DNA from: an uncultured Halieaceae bacterium
Lineage (GTDB): Bacteria; Pseudomonadota; Gammaproteobacteria; Pseudomonadales; Halieaceae
Assembly: GCA_938074135.1 (NCBI GenBank)
Contig: CALJFL010000038.1
Location: forward strand, 1 to 64,000
Length of the DNA: 64,000 nucleotides
Reading direction: 5' to 3'
Part shown: positions 8,365-16,719 of the stretch, in pieces
How the letters are laid out: the number at the start of each line of letters is the position of its first letter
Numbering within the stretch: the stretch's first letter is position 1
The notes under the pieces: generated by a model
What the model was told of the DNA's origin: nothing
What the model saw: only the letters and a program-made list of their open reading frames with translations
Databases searched by the model: none
Program-made: the position numbers and the translations under genes

Positions 8365-10068
8365 CTAGCCCAGCTCACCTTCGCGCAATCGGGTTGCCGC
8401 GTGATCACAGGCCCGGGCGGTGAAGGCCATGTAGGTGAGGGAGGGGTTTACGCAGGATGACGAGGCCATAAAGGAACCGTCAGTAACGTAAAGATTGTCG
8501 ATCTCGTGGGCCCGGTTGTGGGCATTCAATACCGAGGTCGCCGGGTCGGCGCCCATCCGGGCGGTACCCATTTCATGAATCGCATCGCCACCGACATCAA
8601 GCTTCACACCGTCAGCTACATCAATACCCACCGCACCGGCCGCCCGCAAAATTCTCCCGGCCTGTACCGCACTGTCCTGAACGGCGGCACGTTCGTTGTC
8701 GCTCCACTCGAATTCCGTCGCCACTTGCGGGATGCCAAAGCGATCGGTCTTCTCGGGGTGCAGGAATACTCTGTTGCGCGGGTTGGGCAGGCACTCAATA
8801 AACGCTCGCAGTGCCCATACCCAAAATGGCGCCGGGTCGCGCAGCGATTCTTTATAGGCCGCACCGAAGCCCTTACTGTTAAACGTGGTCTCCCAGTCGG
8901 TGCGCAGTGGCACGGCTTGATAGCCGTAACCGCGCAGGAAGTCGGCATCTTCATCCGGCTGCTCTGAGAGATTGCGGAAACGAGGGACATACAAACCGTT
9001 GGGACGGTTGCCCTGGTAGTAGCTGTCGACATCATCAACAAAGAAGCCGGTATGGGAAACCGCCAGATGATCCATCAGGTAGTTGCCCAGCGCACCACTG
9101 CGATTCGACAAGCCCTGTGGATGCTTGTCGCTGGCAGAATTCAGCATGATCTGGGTGCTACCCAGGGTTGAAGCACACAGAAAAAATACTTTCGCGGTAT
9201 ATTCGCTGCGCTCACCGGTCTGGCTGTTCACGGTCTTCACCGAGGTGATTTTTGATCCTGTTTCGTCGTGCTCCAATCGCTCGACTACCTGGTCCGGCAG
9301 CAAGGTGAGGTTGCCGGTAGCCGTCGCCGCGGGCAGTGTTGAACTTTGCGAACTGAAATAACTGCCGGTAGAACAGCCACGATGGCAGGGCCCACAGTAA
9401 TGGCACGCCGCCCTGCCCTTATGCTCCTGGGTCAAAATTGCCACCCGGCCCATGGTCATGGGGATTTCGGGGAGCTTGTCCTGCACCCGGCGCTTGATCG
9501 TTTTCTCAATGGCGTAATAGTCCATCGGCGGCAGGAATTCGCTGTCGGGTAATTGCGGCCAACCTTCTGCTTCACCGCTGACCCCGATAAACTTTTCAAC
9601 GTGGCTGTACCACGGAGCAATATCCTCGTACGTCACCGGCCACGGCACACCGTGCCCATCGAGGGTATTGGAGCGAAAGTCCTGGGCACTCCAGCGATAG
9701 ACCTGGCGACCCCATAGCAGCGAGCGCCCGCCAACCACATCAGCCCGCATCCAGTTAAACGGCTTGCTGTCGTCTCGCACATAGGGATTGAGCCTGTCGT
9801 TATTCCAGTAGTGAACCGTCGGCTCACCAAAGGCATAGGATTTCTGTTGGACGGCATAATCCCGCTGATCACGCTCTCGATCAGGCAGGCCGTAAAACGG
9901 CAACTTCCAGGACGGCGCATGCTCACCCAGGTAGTCTCTCTGATGGCGCACATTGCTACCGCGTTCCAGCACCAGCACCTTCAAACCCTGTTCGGTGAGC
10001 TCCTTGGCTGCCCAACCGCCAGAGATACCTGAACCCACTACGATCGCGTCAAACTGGGTAGCACTCAT
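8365..10068 (-). CDS. GMC oxidoreductase, FAD subunit of a periplasmic dehydrogenase
   Basis: A 567-residue glucose-methanol-choline family flavoprotein. The FAD-binding GSGISGG loop lies at residues 12-18 followed by an acidic ERG, and the C-terminal block HEMGTARMG ... NPSLTYMAFTARACDHA is typical of gluconate or sorbitol dehydrogenase large subunits. A cluster ACHYCGPCHRGC near residue 220 is also typical of this group. There is no signal peptide of its own. It overlaps the upstream Tat-signal subunit by 4 bases (10065-10068), so it may be exported folded together with that partner. Substrate unknown: a sugar acid, polyol or other alcohol. Confidence 0.92.
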   Translation of the reverse strand: MSATQFDAIVVGSGISGGWAAKELTEQGLKVLVLERGSNVRHQRDYLGEHAPSWKLPFYGLPDRERDQRDYAVQQKSYAFGEPTVHYWNNDRLNPYVRDDSKPFNWMRADVVGGRSLLWGRQVYRWSAQDFRSNTLDGHGVPWPVTYEDIAPWYSHVEKFIGVSGEAEGWPQLPDSEFLPPMDYYAIEKTIKRRVQDKLPEIPMTMGRVAILTQEHKGRAACHYCGPCHRGCSTGSYFSSQSSTLPAATATGNLTLLPDQVVERLEHDETGSKITSVKTVNSQTGERSEYTAKVFFLCASTLGSTQIMLNSASDKHPQGLSNRSGALGNYLMDHLAVSHTGFFVDDVDSYYQGNRPNGLYVPRFRNLSEQPDEDADFLRGYGYQAVPLRTDWETTFNSKGFGAAYKESLRDPAPFWVWALRAFIECLPNPRNRVFLHPEKTDRFGIPQVATEFEWSDNERAAVQDSAVQAGRILRAAGAVGIDVADGVKLDVGGDAIHEMGTARMGADPATSVLNAHNRAHEIDNLYVTDGSFMASSSCVNPSLTYMAFTARACDHAATRLREGELG

Positions 10069-10703
10069 GAGGACGACTCCATGGCCAGTTTGCGCAGCAG
10101 GGTGTCCTTGTCGTAAGCGCCATCGCCCGGGGCCAGCGGATAATCACCGTCAAATTTGCCCATGGGATTGATTCGCAGGAATTGTGTCGCGCCCACCTCG
10201 GATAAATTAAAGCCAAGTACCGTGAGTTCTTTTAGCTGGCAAATAAACGGCGCTGTGTCATCCCACACGCGCAGGGTGCTGGCAAAGTCGTACCAGGGCG
10301 AATCCGCTGACTCATCCTCCAGTGCCTCCAGCACCGCTAACTGCTCGGCGGCACCGAGGGCAGCAAAGTCACCACCGCTGCGCCGCAACAGGTCGTCAAG
10401 GCCGGCCAGGAAATCTTTGCGCTCGGACTCGGTAAACCAGTCCTGCACCAATAATTCGATAAAGCGCGGGGCACCGGCATCGATGGCGCCGGGTGTGTCA
10501 GTGCGAGGAATAATCTGCTCCGCCGCTGCGGTAACTGCCGCACGCTGGCGCTGCGAAAACAGGGTTGGGGTCTGCTGTTCGATATAGGGAGGGCGGGACG
10601 CAAGAAATTCACTTTGCTCGGGGGTAAGCGCCCAGCCTTTGGGAATAACCGAGGTACCGGCACTTAACAACGCAGCAACCTGTAAAAACTCTCTTCTTCT
10701 CAT
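10065..10703 (-). CDS. Gluconate 2-dehydrogenase subunit 3 family protein with Tat signal
   Basis: A 212-residue small subunit. The N-terminus MRRREFLQVAALLSAGTSVIP has a twin-arginine and FL pattern followed by a hydrophobic stretch, so export by Tat is likely. The body (for example ITPRTDTPGAIDAG-like segment and LLVQDWF) matches the subunit 3 family. It is known for related dehydrogenases that the Tat signal on this subunit carries the flavoprotein across the membrane. It overlaps the flavoprotein gene by 4 bases on one side and the small membrane protein gene by 4 bases on the other, a compact operon. Confidence 0.88.
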   Translation of the reverse strand: MRRREFLQVAALLSAGTSVIPKGWALTPEQSEFLASRPPYIEQQTPTLFSQRQRAAVTAAAEQIIPRTDTPGAIDAGAPRFIELLVQDWFTESERKDFLAGLDDLLRRSGGDFAALGAAEQLAVLEALEDESADSPWYDFASTLRVWDDTAPFICQLKELTVLGFNLSEVGATQFLRINPMGKFDGDYPLAPGDGAYDKDTLLRKLAMESSS

Positions 10704-10951
10704 TGCTTAACTCTCTTGCTTGTCCGCCACCACACCAACGCGGCCACAACCGCGCCCACTGCCAGGCACGCCACTGACTGATAAGGCCACAACCCAAAGG
10801 CGTAGCCACCGCCACGAAAAATGGAATAGCCCCAGTACAATGCGTCTACGCCGAGGCCGTGGCTGGCCTCATAAAACAACCAGCCGGTAGGCTCCAGGCC
10901 AAAGCGCAGATAAAGACCCACAAGTAGCCCCCAGATTATGGCTTTTGTCAT
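10700..10951 (-). CDS. Small two-segment membrane protein, first gene of the GMC operon
   Basis: An 83-residue protein I do not recognise. The ATG at 10951 has GGGGAG about 11 bases upstream and is preferred to the longer reading from 11056. Hydrophobic segments lie at about residues 4-20 and 52-72, with a glycine- and aromatic-rich middle (YWGYSIFRGGGYAF) and a basic C-terminus. Its stop overlaps the start of the Tat subunit by 4 bases. Position suggests a membrane anchor or quinone/cytochrome docking subunit for the dehydrogenase; no motif proves this. Confidence 0.75.
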   Translation of the reverse strand: MTKAIIWGLLVGLYLRFGLEPTGWLFYEASHGLGVDALYWGYSIFRGGGYAFGLWPYQSVACLAVGAVVAALVWWRTSKRVKQ

Positions 10952-11122
10952 CGCTGAATACGCTCCCCGATAGAAAGTGTGCCGGGCTGTGCCTCTGATA
11001 CTGACACGGTTCTCATTGTAGCAAGGATGACCTGTATCAAGGCCTGCCGAGAGCATAAAAGAGGATACTCTCCAAAGTATGGACTAAAGTAAAAGGTATC
11101 AGACATGCGCGGGAGCAAGACC

Positions 11123-11458
11123 ATGAAAATACTGAAGATTAGTCTGGGCGTTGGTGTGGCGCTGATGGTCGGCACGGCCATGGCCAGCGAGCAGCGAATG
11201 GCAGACGGACGGGCCGTGTACGAAACCACCTGCAAAATTTGTCACGAGACGGGCATCGCCGGGGCGCCGCAAACCCGCAATGCCGCAGACTGGGAGGGCC
11301 GGTCATCGCTATGGGAGAGCGTTCTGTTTGAACATGCCAACAAGGGTTACCTGGCGATGCCGGCAAAAGGTGGCGACGAAGACGCCAGCGACTATGACGT
11401 CGAAGCCGCGGCCGAGTACATGCTGACCATTACCCACCCGGAACTACTCGCTGACTGA
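11123..11458 (+). CDS. Monohaem cytochrome c (c5-like), periplasmic
   Basis: A 111-residue protein with a Sec signal ending near AMA-SE at residue 21. The haem motif CKICH is at residues 37-41 and later Met residues in the YLAMPAKGG stretch could be the distal ligand, as in c5-type cytochromes. GGGAG at 11111-11115 places the start at 11123, not at 11105. It is divergent from the GMC operon (gap about 170 bases) and so is a likely electron acceptor for that dehydrogenase. Its last 15 bases overlap the convergent MFS gene. Confidence 0.9.
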   Translation: MKILKISLGVGVALMVGTAMASEQRMADGRAVYETTCKICHETGIAGAPQTRNAADWEGRSSLWESVLFEHANKGYLAMPAKGGDEDASDYDVEAAAEYMLTITHPELLAD

Positions 11459-12646
11459 CAATCGGGCGGCCTGCCCGCCAGCCGCAGAACCTGGCAGTGC
11501 CACTACCAGTGCTGCGGCCGCAAACAGGACGGCAACGAGCACCTGTACAACGGGAACATAGCTGCCGAACTGGTCATAGGCATAACCCGCCAGGGGAGCG
11601 CCGATAAGGCCAAAGGGGAGAAAAATGGGCATCTGCGCGCCGTTAACCTGGCCAATTATGGTGGCCTCAAAATAACGGCTATTCAGGTAGGGATGTATCG
11701 GTATCATTCCACCGCCACCGAATCCCAGCAAAAACAGCGCAACCAGTACCCCAGCCGACTGATCAAACGACAACAGAATAAACAGCCCAACAACCTGCAG
11801 CAGAAGCAGTACCACGGCAATCCACTTGGCGAAGGCCCGCAGTGAATCCGCCAGCCAGGCAATGAGTAGTTTGCCGCTGAATCCACCCAGGCCGGCGAAG
11901 GAAACAAACCAGCCGGCCTGTGCCACCGAGAAGCCCTCGTCAAGAAAATAGGGGGCATAAACCAGCGACAGAATAATCGAGACATTAAATGCCAGGGCCA
12001 GACAGACACCGATCAGCCAGAACGGTGCTTGACGATATAAACTCTTGTCGGCTGGTCTATCCTCCGTTTTTGCTACTGCACCATCACCCTCCTCGATCGC
12101 ACCGCCAATAACCAGCCAGAGTATGACCAGCAAAACCAGTGACAAGCACAACAGGGTGCTGCGCCAGTCCATGATGGACAGCATAAAACCAACGAGGGGT
12201 GGGAGAATCATCGAGGCAAAACTGATACCCATGGCGGCAATGGCCAGTGCTCGCGCTTCACGATGGACAAAGCGCCGAACCAGCATCGCATTGACCACAA
12301 CGGGGCCATAAAAGGACATACCAAGGGCAAAGCCCAGAAATGCCAGCGCCGCCAACAGCAGCGATGGCGCCTGGCTCGCCAGACCCAGTGACACCATGCC
12401 TATGGTGGCGCCAGCGAACATCAGGCGACGCACCGGCACCCTATCCACCAGTCTGCCGACCAGCGGGCCTATAATGCCCGGCACCAGTAACAGGGCGACC
12501 GGCCCGGCGTTGATTGCCGCCAGGCCTGTATCGAACTCAGTCGCCAGGTCCTCGACAAAAAAGCCGTAGATCGACATTAGCCCGGCGCCAAGACCGAGGC
12601 AGGTCATGCCGGCGAAAGCCGGCAACCACTCTCTGAATAGCTTCAA
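11444..12646 (-). CDS. MFS transporter (monocarboxylate-porter-like)
   Basis: About 400 residues with twelve predicted hydrophobic segments. GRLVDRVPVRR after the second segment is the family loop motif. The apparent start is a TTG at 12646 with weak Shine-Dalgarno support; an ATG at 12607 is an alternative that would drop 13 residues, including EWLPAFAGMT, which comes from a small hairpin (12608-12623). It is the last gene of the amidohydrolase-Rieske-SDR-decarboxylase operon, so it most likely imports the substrate of that pathway. It overlaps the cytochrome c gene tail to tail by 15 bases. Confidence 0.85.
   Translation of the reverse strand: MKLFREWLPAFAGMTCLGLGAGLMSIYGFFVEDLATEFDTGLAAINAGPVALLLVPGIIGPLVGRLVDRVPVRRLMFAGATIGMVSLGLASQAPSLLLAALAFLGFALGMSFYGPVVVNAMLVRRFVHREARALAIAAMGISFASMILPPLVGFMLSIMDWRSTLLCLSLVLLVILWLVIGGAIEEGDGAVAKTEDRPADKSLYRQAPFWLIGVCLALAFNVSIILSLVYAPYFLDEGFSVAQAGWFVSFAGLGGFSGKLLIAWLADSLRAFAKWIAVVLLLLQVVGLFILLSFDQSAGVLVALFLLGFGGGGMIPIHPYLNSRYFEATIIGQVNGAQMPIFLPFGLIGAPLAGYAYDQFGSYVPVVQVLVAVLFAAAALVVALPGSAAGGQAARLSVSE
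12608..12623. repeat. Small hairpin at the MFS gene start, resembling a dispersed bacterial repeat
   Basis: GCCGGC, GAAA, GCCGGC form a perfect stem-loop. With flanking GTCAT it looks like the widespread intergenic repeat whose translation often gives PAFAGMT. Only one copy is seen in this window, so its repeat nature is not shown here. Confidence 0.4.
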
Positions 12647-12661
12647 TCCAGCGGGTCTGTT

Positions 12662-13441
12662 TTAACCGCGCTTGGGTCCACCATTCTGCCCAGGCCAGCG
12701 AGAGCCGGAAATCGTGTCGGCGAAAGGCAGGAAAGCCTCGGCGTCGAGTTCACCGGCAAGCTTGATCTCGCGATCAAGAAAGATCGGCCACCACAAATGC
12801 GCTGACAGCTGCTCCAACATTGGCAATTCAGTCGTCAGTGGATCCCAGGGGCTGTCACGCAGAATCAGTTCACCCTGCACTTCTTCGCGCCAGGCTGTAC
12901 CGTAGCGACTGCGCACGTGAACAACATGCGGTGGAAAATCGAAGCCGGTAGCGGGTCCACCCACACTGACAGCGCGCGACGACTTGATCCACCACTCGTG
13001 CTGGTCAAAGTCCTCCTGCGGCTGGTTGCCGCCGGTAGACACACCCTTGAATTCAACAAAGGTGTAGCCCTGGTGGGTACACTTCGCAGAAACTTGCGGG
13101 CCGAGTCGCCAAAAATCAGTATCGCAGGGATACTTCGGCTGACCGTTGGTTTCCTGGCTGATAAAAATGGCCGACTCCTGGTCGATGCCGTAACCCAGCG
13201 TGTACTCACCGGCGATACCGTTGTAGTCGGCGTCCACCGTGGTGACGATGCCATACTCGGGCTCATCGGGAACCGGGAAGTTATAAATTGTGAGGTTCAC
13301 GTTGGGGTTGGCACCCGGCTCAATGCCTGGTGGCAGCAGCGCCGCGATCTTGGCCGGATCCGTGCGATAGACAATCTTCAGCATCGGCCAGTTAACGATA
13401 TCGCCGGGGTTGCCCTGGGGTGCACCTGTTTCGTTCGACAT
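12662..13441 (-). CDS. Acetoacetate decarboxylase family protein
   Basis: A 259-residue protein of the acetoacetate decarboxylase (ADC) fold. Its N-terminal WPMLKIVYRTDPAKIAALLPPGIEP pattern and LILRDSPWDPLTTELP near residue 205 are typical. Start ATG at 13441 has AAGGAAACC upstream. Family members decarboxylate beta-keto acids or act as hydratases and aldolases, using a Schiff-base Lys; I cannot point to that Lys with confidence. It lies fourth in the operon with an SDR, a Rieske oxygenase and an amidohydrolase, so a role late in ring or side-chain breakdown is plausible. Confidence 0.85.
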   Translation of the reverse strand: MSNETGAPQGNPGDIVNWPMLKIVYRTDPAKIAALLPPGIEPGANPNVNLTIYNFPVPDEPEYGIVTTVDADYNGIAGEYTLGYGIDQESAIFISQETNGQPKYPCDTDFWRLGPQVSAKCTHQGYTFVEFKGVSTGGNQPQEDFDQHEWWIKSSRAVSVGGPATGFDFPPHVVHVRSRYGTAWREEVQGELILRDSPWDPLTTELPMLEQLSAHLWWPIFLDREIKLAGELDAEAFLPFADTISGSRWPGQNGGPKRG

Positions 13442-13487
13442 TATGGTTTCCTTATTAGATTTACTTGGATGAATTTGTTGTCAGTGT

Positions 13488-14369
13488 TCAGGCACCGACC
13501 ATTTCAGGGGCGGGTGTCGTCCTGTTGAGAATCATCTCGGTGCGGCGCCGGATCTTGTCATCGGTTTCAGGCGTGGTAGCCAGCAGCCAAAAGGCATCCT
13601 GCTCCAGTCCTGCCACCGCCATCTCGGCGACTTCGTCCGGATGGGTGACCTGCATCTCGATGCCGTACTCGGCGGCCATTTTTTTCATGTCATCGACCGA
13701 GTTGATCCCTGACTCGTTGCCTGCCACTTCTTTCTTGAGCTCTTCGGGGCGTACGCGGCCGGAATTGAACAGCCCGGTATCCACCACATGCGGGCCCGGG
13801 AACAATGCGCTCACCTTGACCGGGCTTCCCGCGGCCTGCACCTGATAGTGCAGATTTTCAGTGATGGCGTGAACCGCGGCTTTACTGGTGGTGTAAATCG
13901 GCGCGTCGGGCAGCACCATAAATGCGCCATTGCCCGAGCCGGTAACCACAAAGTGCGCATGCTCGCCCTTCGCCACCAGCCTTGGCATAAACGCTTTAAT
14001 GGAATTAATCACGCCCCACATGTTTACGTTCAGGCACCACTGCCAATCCTTCTCCGAGTAGTCCCACATGGCGCCAGTTTCACCGGCGCCGATACCGGCG
14101 TTGGCAAACACCAGATGCATCCCGCCAAAGGTTTCCTCGGCTTTATCGGCCAGCGAATTGAGGCTGTCCACCGAAGTGACATCGCAGTACTGCACGGCCG
14201 CTTCGATCCCCTCCGCTGCAAGGTCGGCACCGATCTGTTCCATGGCTGCCTTGTCGACGTCGCCTATCACTATGCGGACGCCGCGGCGACCGAGTGCGAA
14301 GGCCAAGGAACGCCCTACGCCGCTGGCGCCACCGGTTATAACGGCAACCTTATCGGTAAAATCCTTCAT
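13488..14369 (-). CDS. Short-chain dehydrogenase/reductase (SDR)
   Basis: A 293-residue classical SDR, somewhat longer than the usual 250. The cofactor loop TGGASGVGRSLA is near residue 13, an acidic Asp (GDVD) after beta-2 suggests NAD preference, NAGIGAGE and the catalytic YTTSK with the preceding Ser region are intact. The C-terminal extension after residue 220 carries GINSVDDMKKMAAEYGIEM. It starts 2 bases after the Rieske gene stop, so co-translation is likely. Substrate unknown; probably a hydroxyl or keto group on the ring product. Confidence 0.88.
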   Translation of the reverse strand: MKDFTDKVAVITGGASGVGRSLAFALGRRGVRIVIGDVDKAAMEQIGADLAAEGIEAAVQYCDVTSVDSLNSLADKAEETFGGMHLVFANAGIGAGETGAMWDYSEKDWQWCLNVNMWGVINSIKAFMPRLVAKGEHAHFVVTGSGNGAFMVLPDAPIYTTSKAAVHAITENLHYQVQAAGSPVKVSALFPGPHVVDTGLFNSGRVRPEELKKEVAGNESGINSVDDMKKMAAEYGIEMQVTHPDEVAEMAVAGLEQDAFWLLATTPETDDKIRRRTEMILNRTTPAPEMVGA

Positions 14370-14371
14370 GC

Positions 14372-15343
14372 TTAAGCGATCTCCCGCTTGTCCTGCTCAG
14401 TCACGTAGAACTGCCGCACCCATTTGCGAAATTTGACCAGGGTCTCATCACCCTTACAGAAAAGAGGCTTGTGCTTATGCACCTTGTTGGCCCAGATCGG
14501 GTAATCATCACCCAGGCCATCAATGATGCCGCGCATCACCTCGTCGCCAGCCTGGTCTTCTATTTCACGGCGAACCGTCAGCGTCCAACGCATCTTGGTT
14601 TCGTGCTTGCTGATCGGCTGGGCGCTGTTGTAAACAATCATTTCAGCGTTGGGGCCATAGGTATTGCGCACCAGGGCAAAGCCTGGCTGATAGACGGTCG
14701 CATGCAACTGGCTTGGAATAAGCGCATTGCTGGCATCCGAATGCAGGTGCAGGTGCCGGCCATCGTCATCGATAGTGACCTCTGACGGCGGCACATCGGG
14801 TTGGCGATGCACATACTGGAAATGCACCGGGTCACAGGAATTTTCAGCAATGTCCTGCACGTGCGCCGGCACATCAAATTCCGCGTAGCGCGGTGAGGTC
14901 CAGTTGGGATCATTCAACTCGGGAAGGTCCGGCAGCTCCCACTGTGACGGGGTATTCTCCGGGTGGAACCACATGTAAACCTCACCGTTCTTTTCACCGG
15001 TTTCCCAGGTGCGAACGCGGGCGCGCGGTGGAATTTCATCGCAGTAGGGAATTTCAGTACACACGCCATCGGTGCCAAAGCGCCAACCGTGGAAAGGACA
15101 CTGGATGGATTCACCAATCACCCTGCCGTCTACCCCAAGGTTCGCGCCCAGATGCGGACAAAACGCATCCTGCACCACCGCCACGCCAGAGCGGGTGCGG
15201 TAAAGCGCCAGTTGGCGATCAAAGGCCTGCACCTGTTTTACCTCACCGACCAGCAGTTCATGGCTGCGGGATACCGAGTACCAGCCCATGGGGAAGTCCG
15301 GTGTGGTGTTGGTTTTCGATTCGCATGCTTCAACAATTGTCAT
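14372..15343 (-). CDS. Rieske non-haem iron oxygenase (KshA-like)
   Basis: A 323-residue oxygenase component. Rieske cluster ligands are Cys62, His64, Cys82 and His85 in FCPHLG and QCPFHGW. The mononuclear iron site is marked by ENSCDPVHFQYVH with His174 and His179; a later Asp would be the third ligand. The domain order and GWYSVSRS start resemble 3-ketosteroid 9-alpha-hydroxylase and the cholesterol 7-desaturase group, though the length is short of KshA. No reductase gene is next to it. GGAGAATTGAC precedes the ATG at 15343. It likely hydroxylates a steroid- or terpenoid-like substrate; the substrate is inference. Confidence 0.88.
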   Translation of the reverse strand: MTIVEACESKTNTTPDFPMGWYSVSRSHELLVGEVKQVQAFDRQLALYRTRSGVAVVQDAFCPHLGANLGVDGRVIGESIQCPFHGWRFGTDGVCTEIPYCDEIPPRARVRTWETGEKNGEVYMWFHPENTPSQWELPDLPELNDPNWTSPRYAEFDVPAHVQDIAENSCDPVHFQYVHRQPDVPPSEVTIDDDGRHLHLHSDASNALIPSQLHATVYQPGFALVRNTYGPNAEMIVYNSAQPISKHETKMRWTLTVRREIEDQAGDEVMRGIIDGLGDDYPIWANKVHKHKPLFCKGDETLVKFRKWVRQFYVTEQDKREIA

Positions 15344-15378
15344 GTCAATTCTCCGAAAATGAGTGAACCCGCGGGTTC

Positions 15379-16593
15379 TTAGTGAAATATCGAGGTGTCG
15401 GGGCCAATCTCATCCGCCACCTGCTGTAGTCTTTCGCGGTCAAGACCATAAAAAGCCACCGCGTTGTCGCCGAGAATCCTGCGACCATCCTCTTCTGGAA
15501 AGTCACTGAACGTGTCTTTGAAATATTGAGCCGTATTGGGCCAGGTCCCCTCGGGGTGTGGGTAGTCGCTACCCCACATAATCCGATCCAGGCCTATCAC
15601 ATCGCGCAGGTCGAGATCGGCGCGGGGCACACAGGACGCGCCGATGCCCACATTACGGCGAAAATAGTCGCTTGGTGCCATCGACAGGTGGGAGCGGAAA
15701 TCGCCGAGCTTGGCGGAAAAATGGACATCCGTGTAATTGTGGTCCATCAAGCGCAACCACGTTGGCAGCATGAACATGGTGCCGCCCTCGACAGTCATCA
15801 CCTTGAGCCCGGGGAAGCGCTCAAAAACACCGCCCCAGATCATGAAGGTCAGGGGCCGTACCAGCCACCACATCACCTCCGAAACATAGATGCCCATGGC
15901 GCCCGGTAGCTGGTCGGAATTGTCCTCTACCGGCCACTCCTTACCGAAATATTCCGGGTGTGGCGCCGGGCCCGAGTGAAAGTGCACAACCACGCCGAGG
16001 TCTTCACAAATCTCCCAGAAAGGATCGTATTTGGTGTGATGATAGGGGTCATTGTCGCCCCACAAGGTGGGGATCATGACCGCGCGCAGGCCATTGTCTA
16101 CGCACCAGCGTACCGCATCGACGGCCTGCTGCACGTCCCACAACAGTGGAATTGAAGCCACACCGACATGGCGTGCCGGGTCATTGGCACAAAACTCCGC
16201 CAACCAGCGGTTGTGGGCCATGGCGCCGGCCCACTGCAATTCCGGGACCGCTTCGCGGGGGGATAATCCCAGGCCGGCACCAAAGGGCGGGGTATTTTGC
16301 TCGGTAATACCGTCGGGAAAAATGATCTCGGCCGCAATGCCATCACCGGCCAGCATCTTCAGGCGCTCCTGGTAATCCCAGGCTCCGGTCAGCTGCTGCT
16401 TCACCGGTGCCCGCCAGGCATCATTTATCTCCTTGATCAGGAAACTGGCTTCAGCCTTATCCATCATCTCGACCTGGATGGGCACCGCCATATCCAACAT
16501 CTCGTGATACTTGGACTCGACGTAAGGTTTGTAATCGGCAATGGGTAAACCGGCGTGGCAGTCGGTCGACACCACGATCAAGCGTTCAGACAT
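15379..16593 (-). CDS. Amidohydrolase 2 family protein (TIM-barrel metal hydrolase/decarboxylase)
   Basis: A 404-residue amidohydrolase_2 member. The open frame runs back to 17109 but that part is antisense to the TetR gene; the ATG at 16593 with AGAGAG upstream is the likely start. VSTDCHAGLP near residue 9 holds the usual N-terminal metal His, VVHFHSGPAPHP gives mid-barrel His, and MWGSDYPHPEGTWP carries the conserved Asp. Relatives decarboxylate or hydrolyse ring compounds such as ACMS and gamma-resorcylate. It is the first gene of a five-gene operon, next to the divergent regulator. Confidence 0.88.
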   Translation of the reverse strand: MSERLIVVSTDCHAGLPIADYKPYVESKYHEMLDMAVPIQVEMMDKAEASFLIKEINDAWRAPVKQQLTGAWDYQERLKMLAGDGIAAEIIFPDGITEQNTPPFGAGLGLSPREAVPELQWAGAMAHNRWLAEFCANDPARHVGVASIPLLWDVQQAVDAVRWCVDNGLRAVMIPTLWGDNDPYHHTKYDPFWEICEDLGVVVHFHSGPAPHPEYFGKEWPVEDNSDQLPGAMGIYVSEVMWWLVRPLTFMIWGGVFERFPGLKVMTVEGGTMFMLPTWLRLMDHNYTDVHFSAKLGDFRSHLSMAPSDYFRRNVGIGASCVPRADLDLRDVIGLDRIMWGSDYPHPEGTWPNTAQYFKDTFSDFPEEDGRRILGDNAVAFYGLDRERLQQVADEIGPDTSIFH

Positions 16594-16643
16594 GTCAAAC
16601 TCTCTCTCACCTTGGCTTTGTTTGGCGTAGGGATTCCATTCCC

Positions 16644-16674
16644 AAATGCGCAAACTTGCACATTTGTATACAAA
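16644..16674. promoter_or_regulatory. Two adjoining palindromes between the amidohydrolase operon and tetR-like gene
   Basis: 16644-16665 is a 22-base imperfect palindrome with half-sites AAATGCGCAA and TTGCACATTT (two mismatched pairs). 16663-16674 is a perfect 12-base palindrome TTTGTATACAAA that shares its edge. They sit in the 126-base gap between two divergent genes, 46-76 bases from the TetR start. This is the right size and place for TetR-type operators controlling both directions; binding is not shown. Confidence 0.6.
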
Positions 16675-16719
16675 ATAGTTTAATGATTGCCAGATTGCAA
16701 CCTGCATTACGGAAAATTC

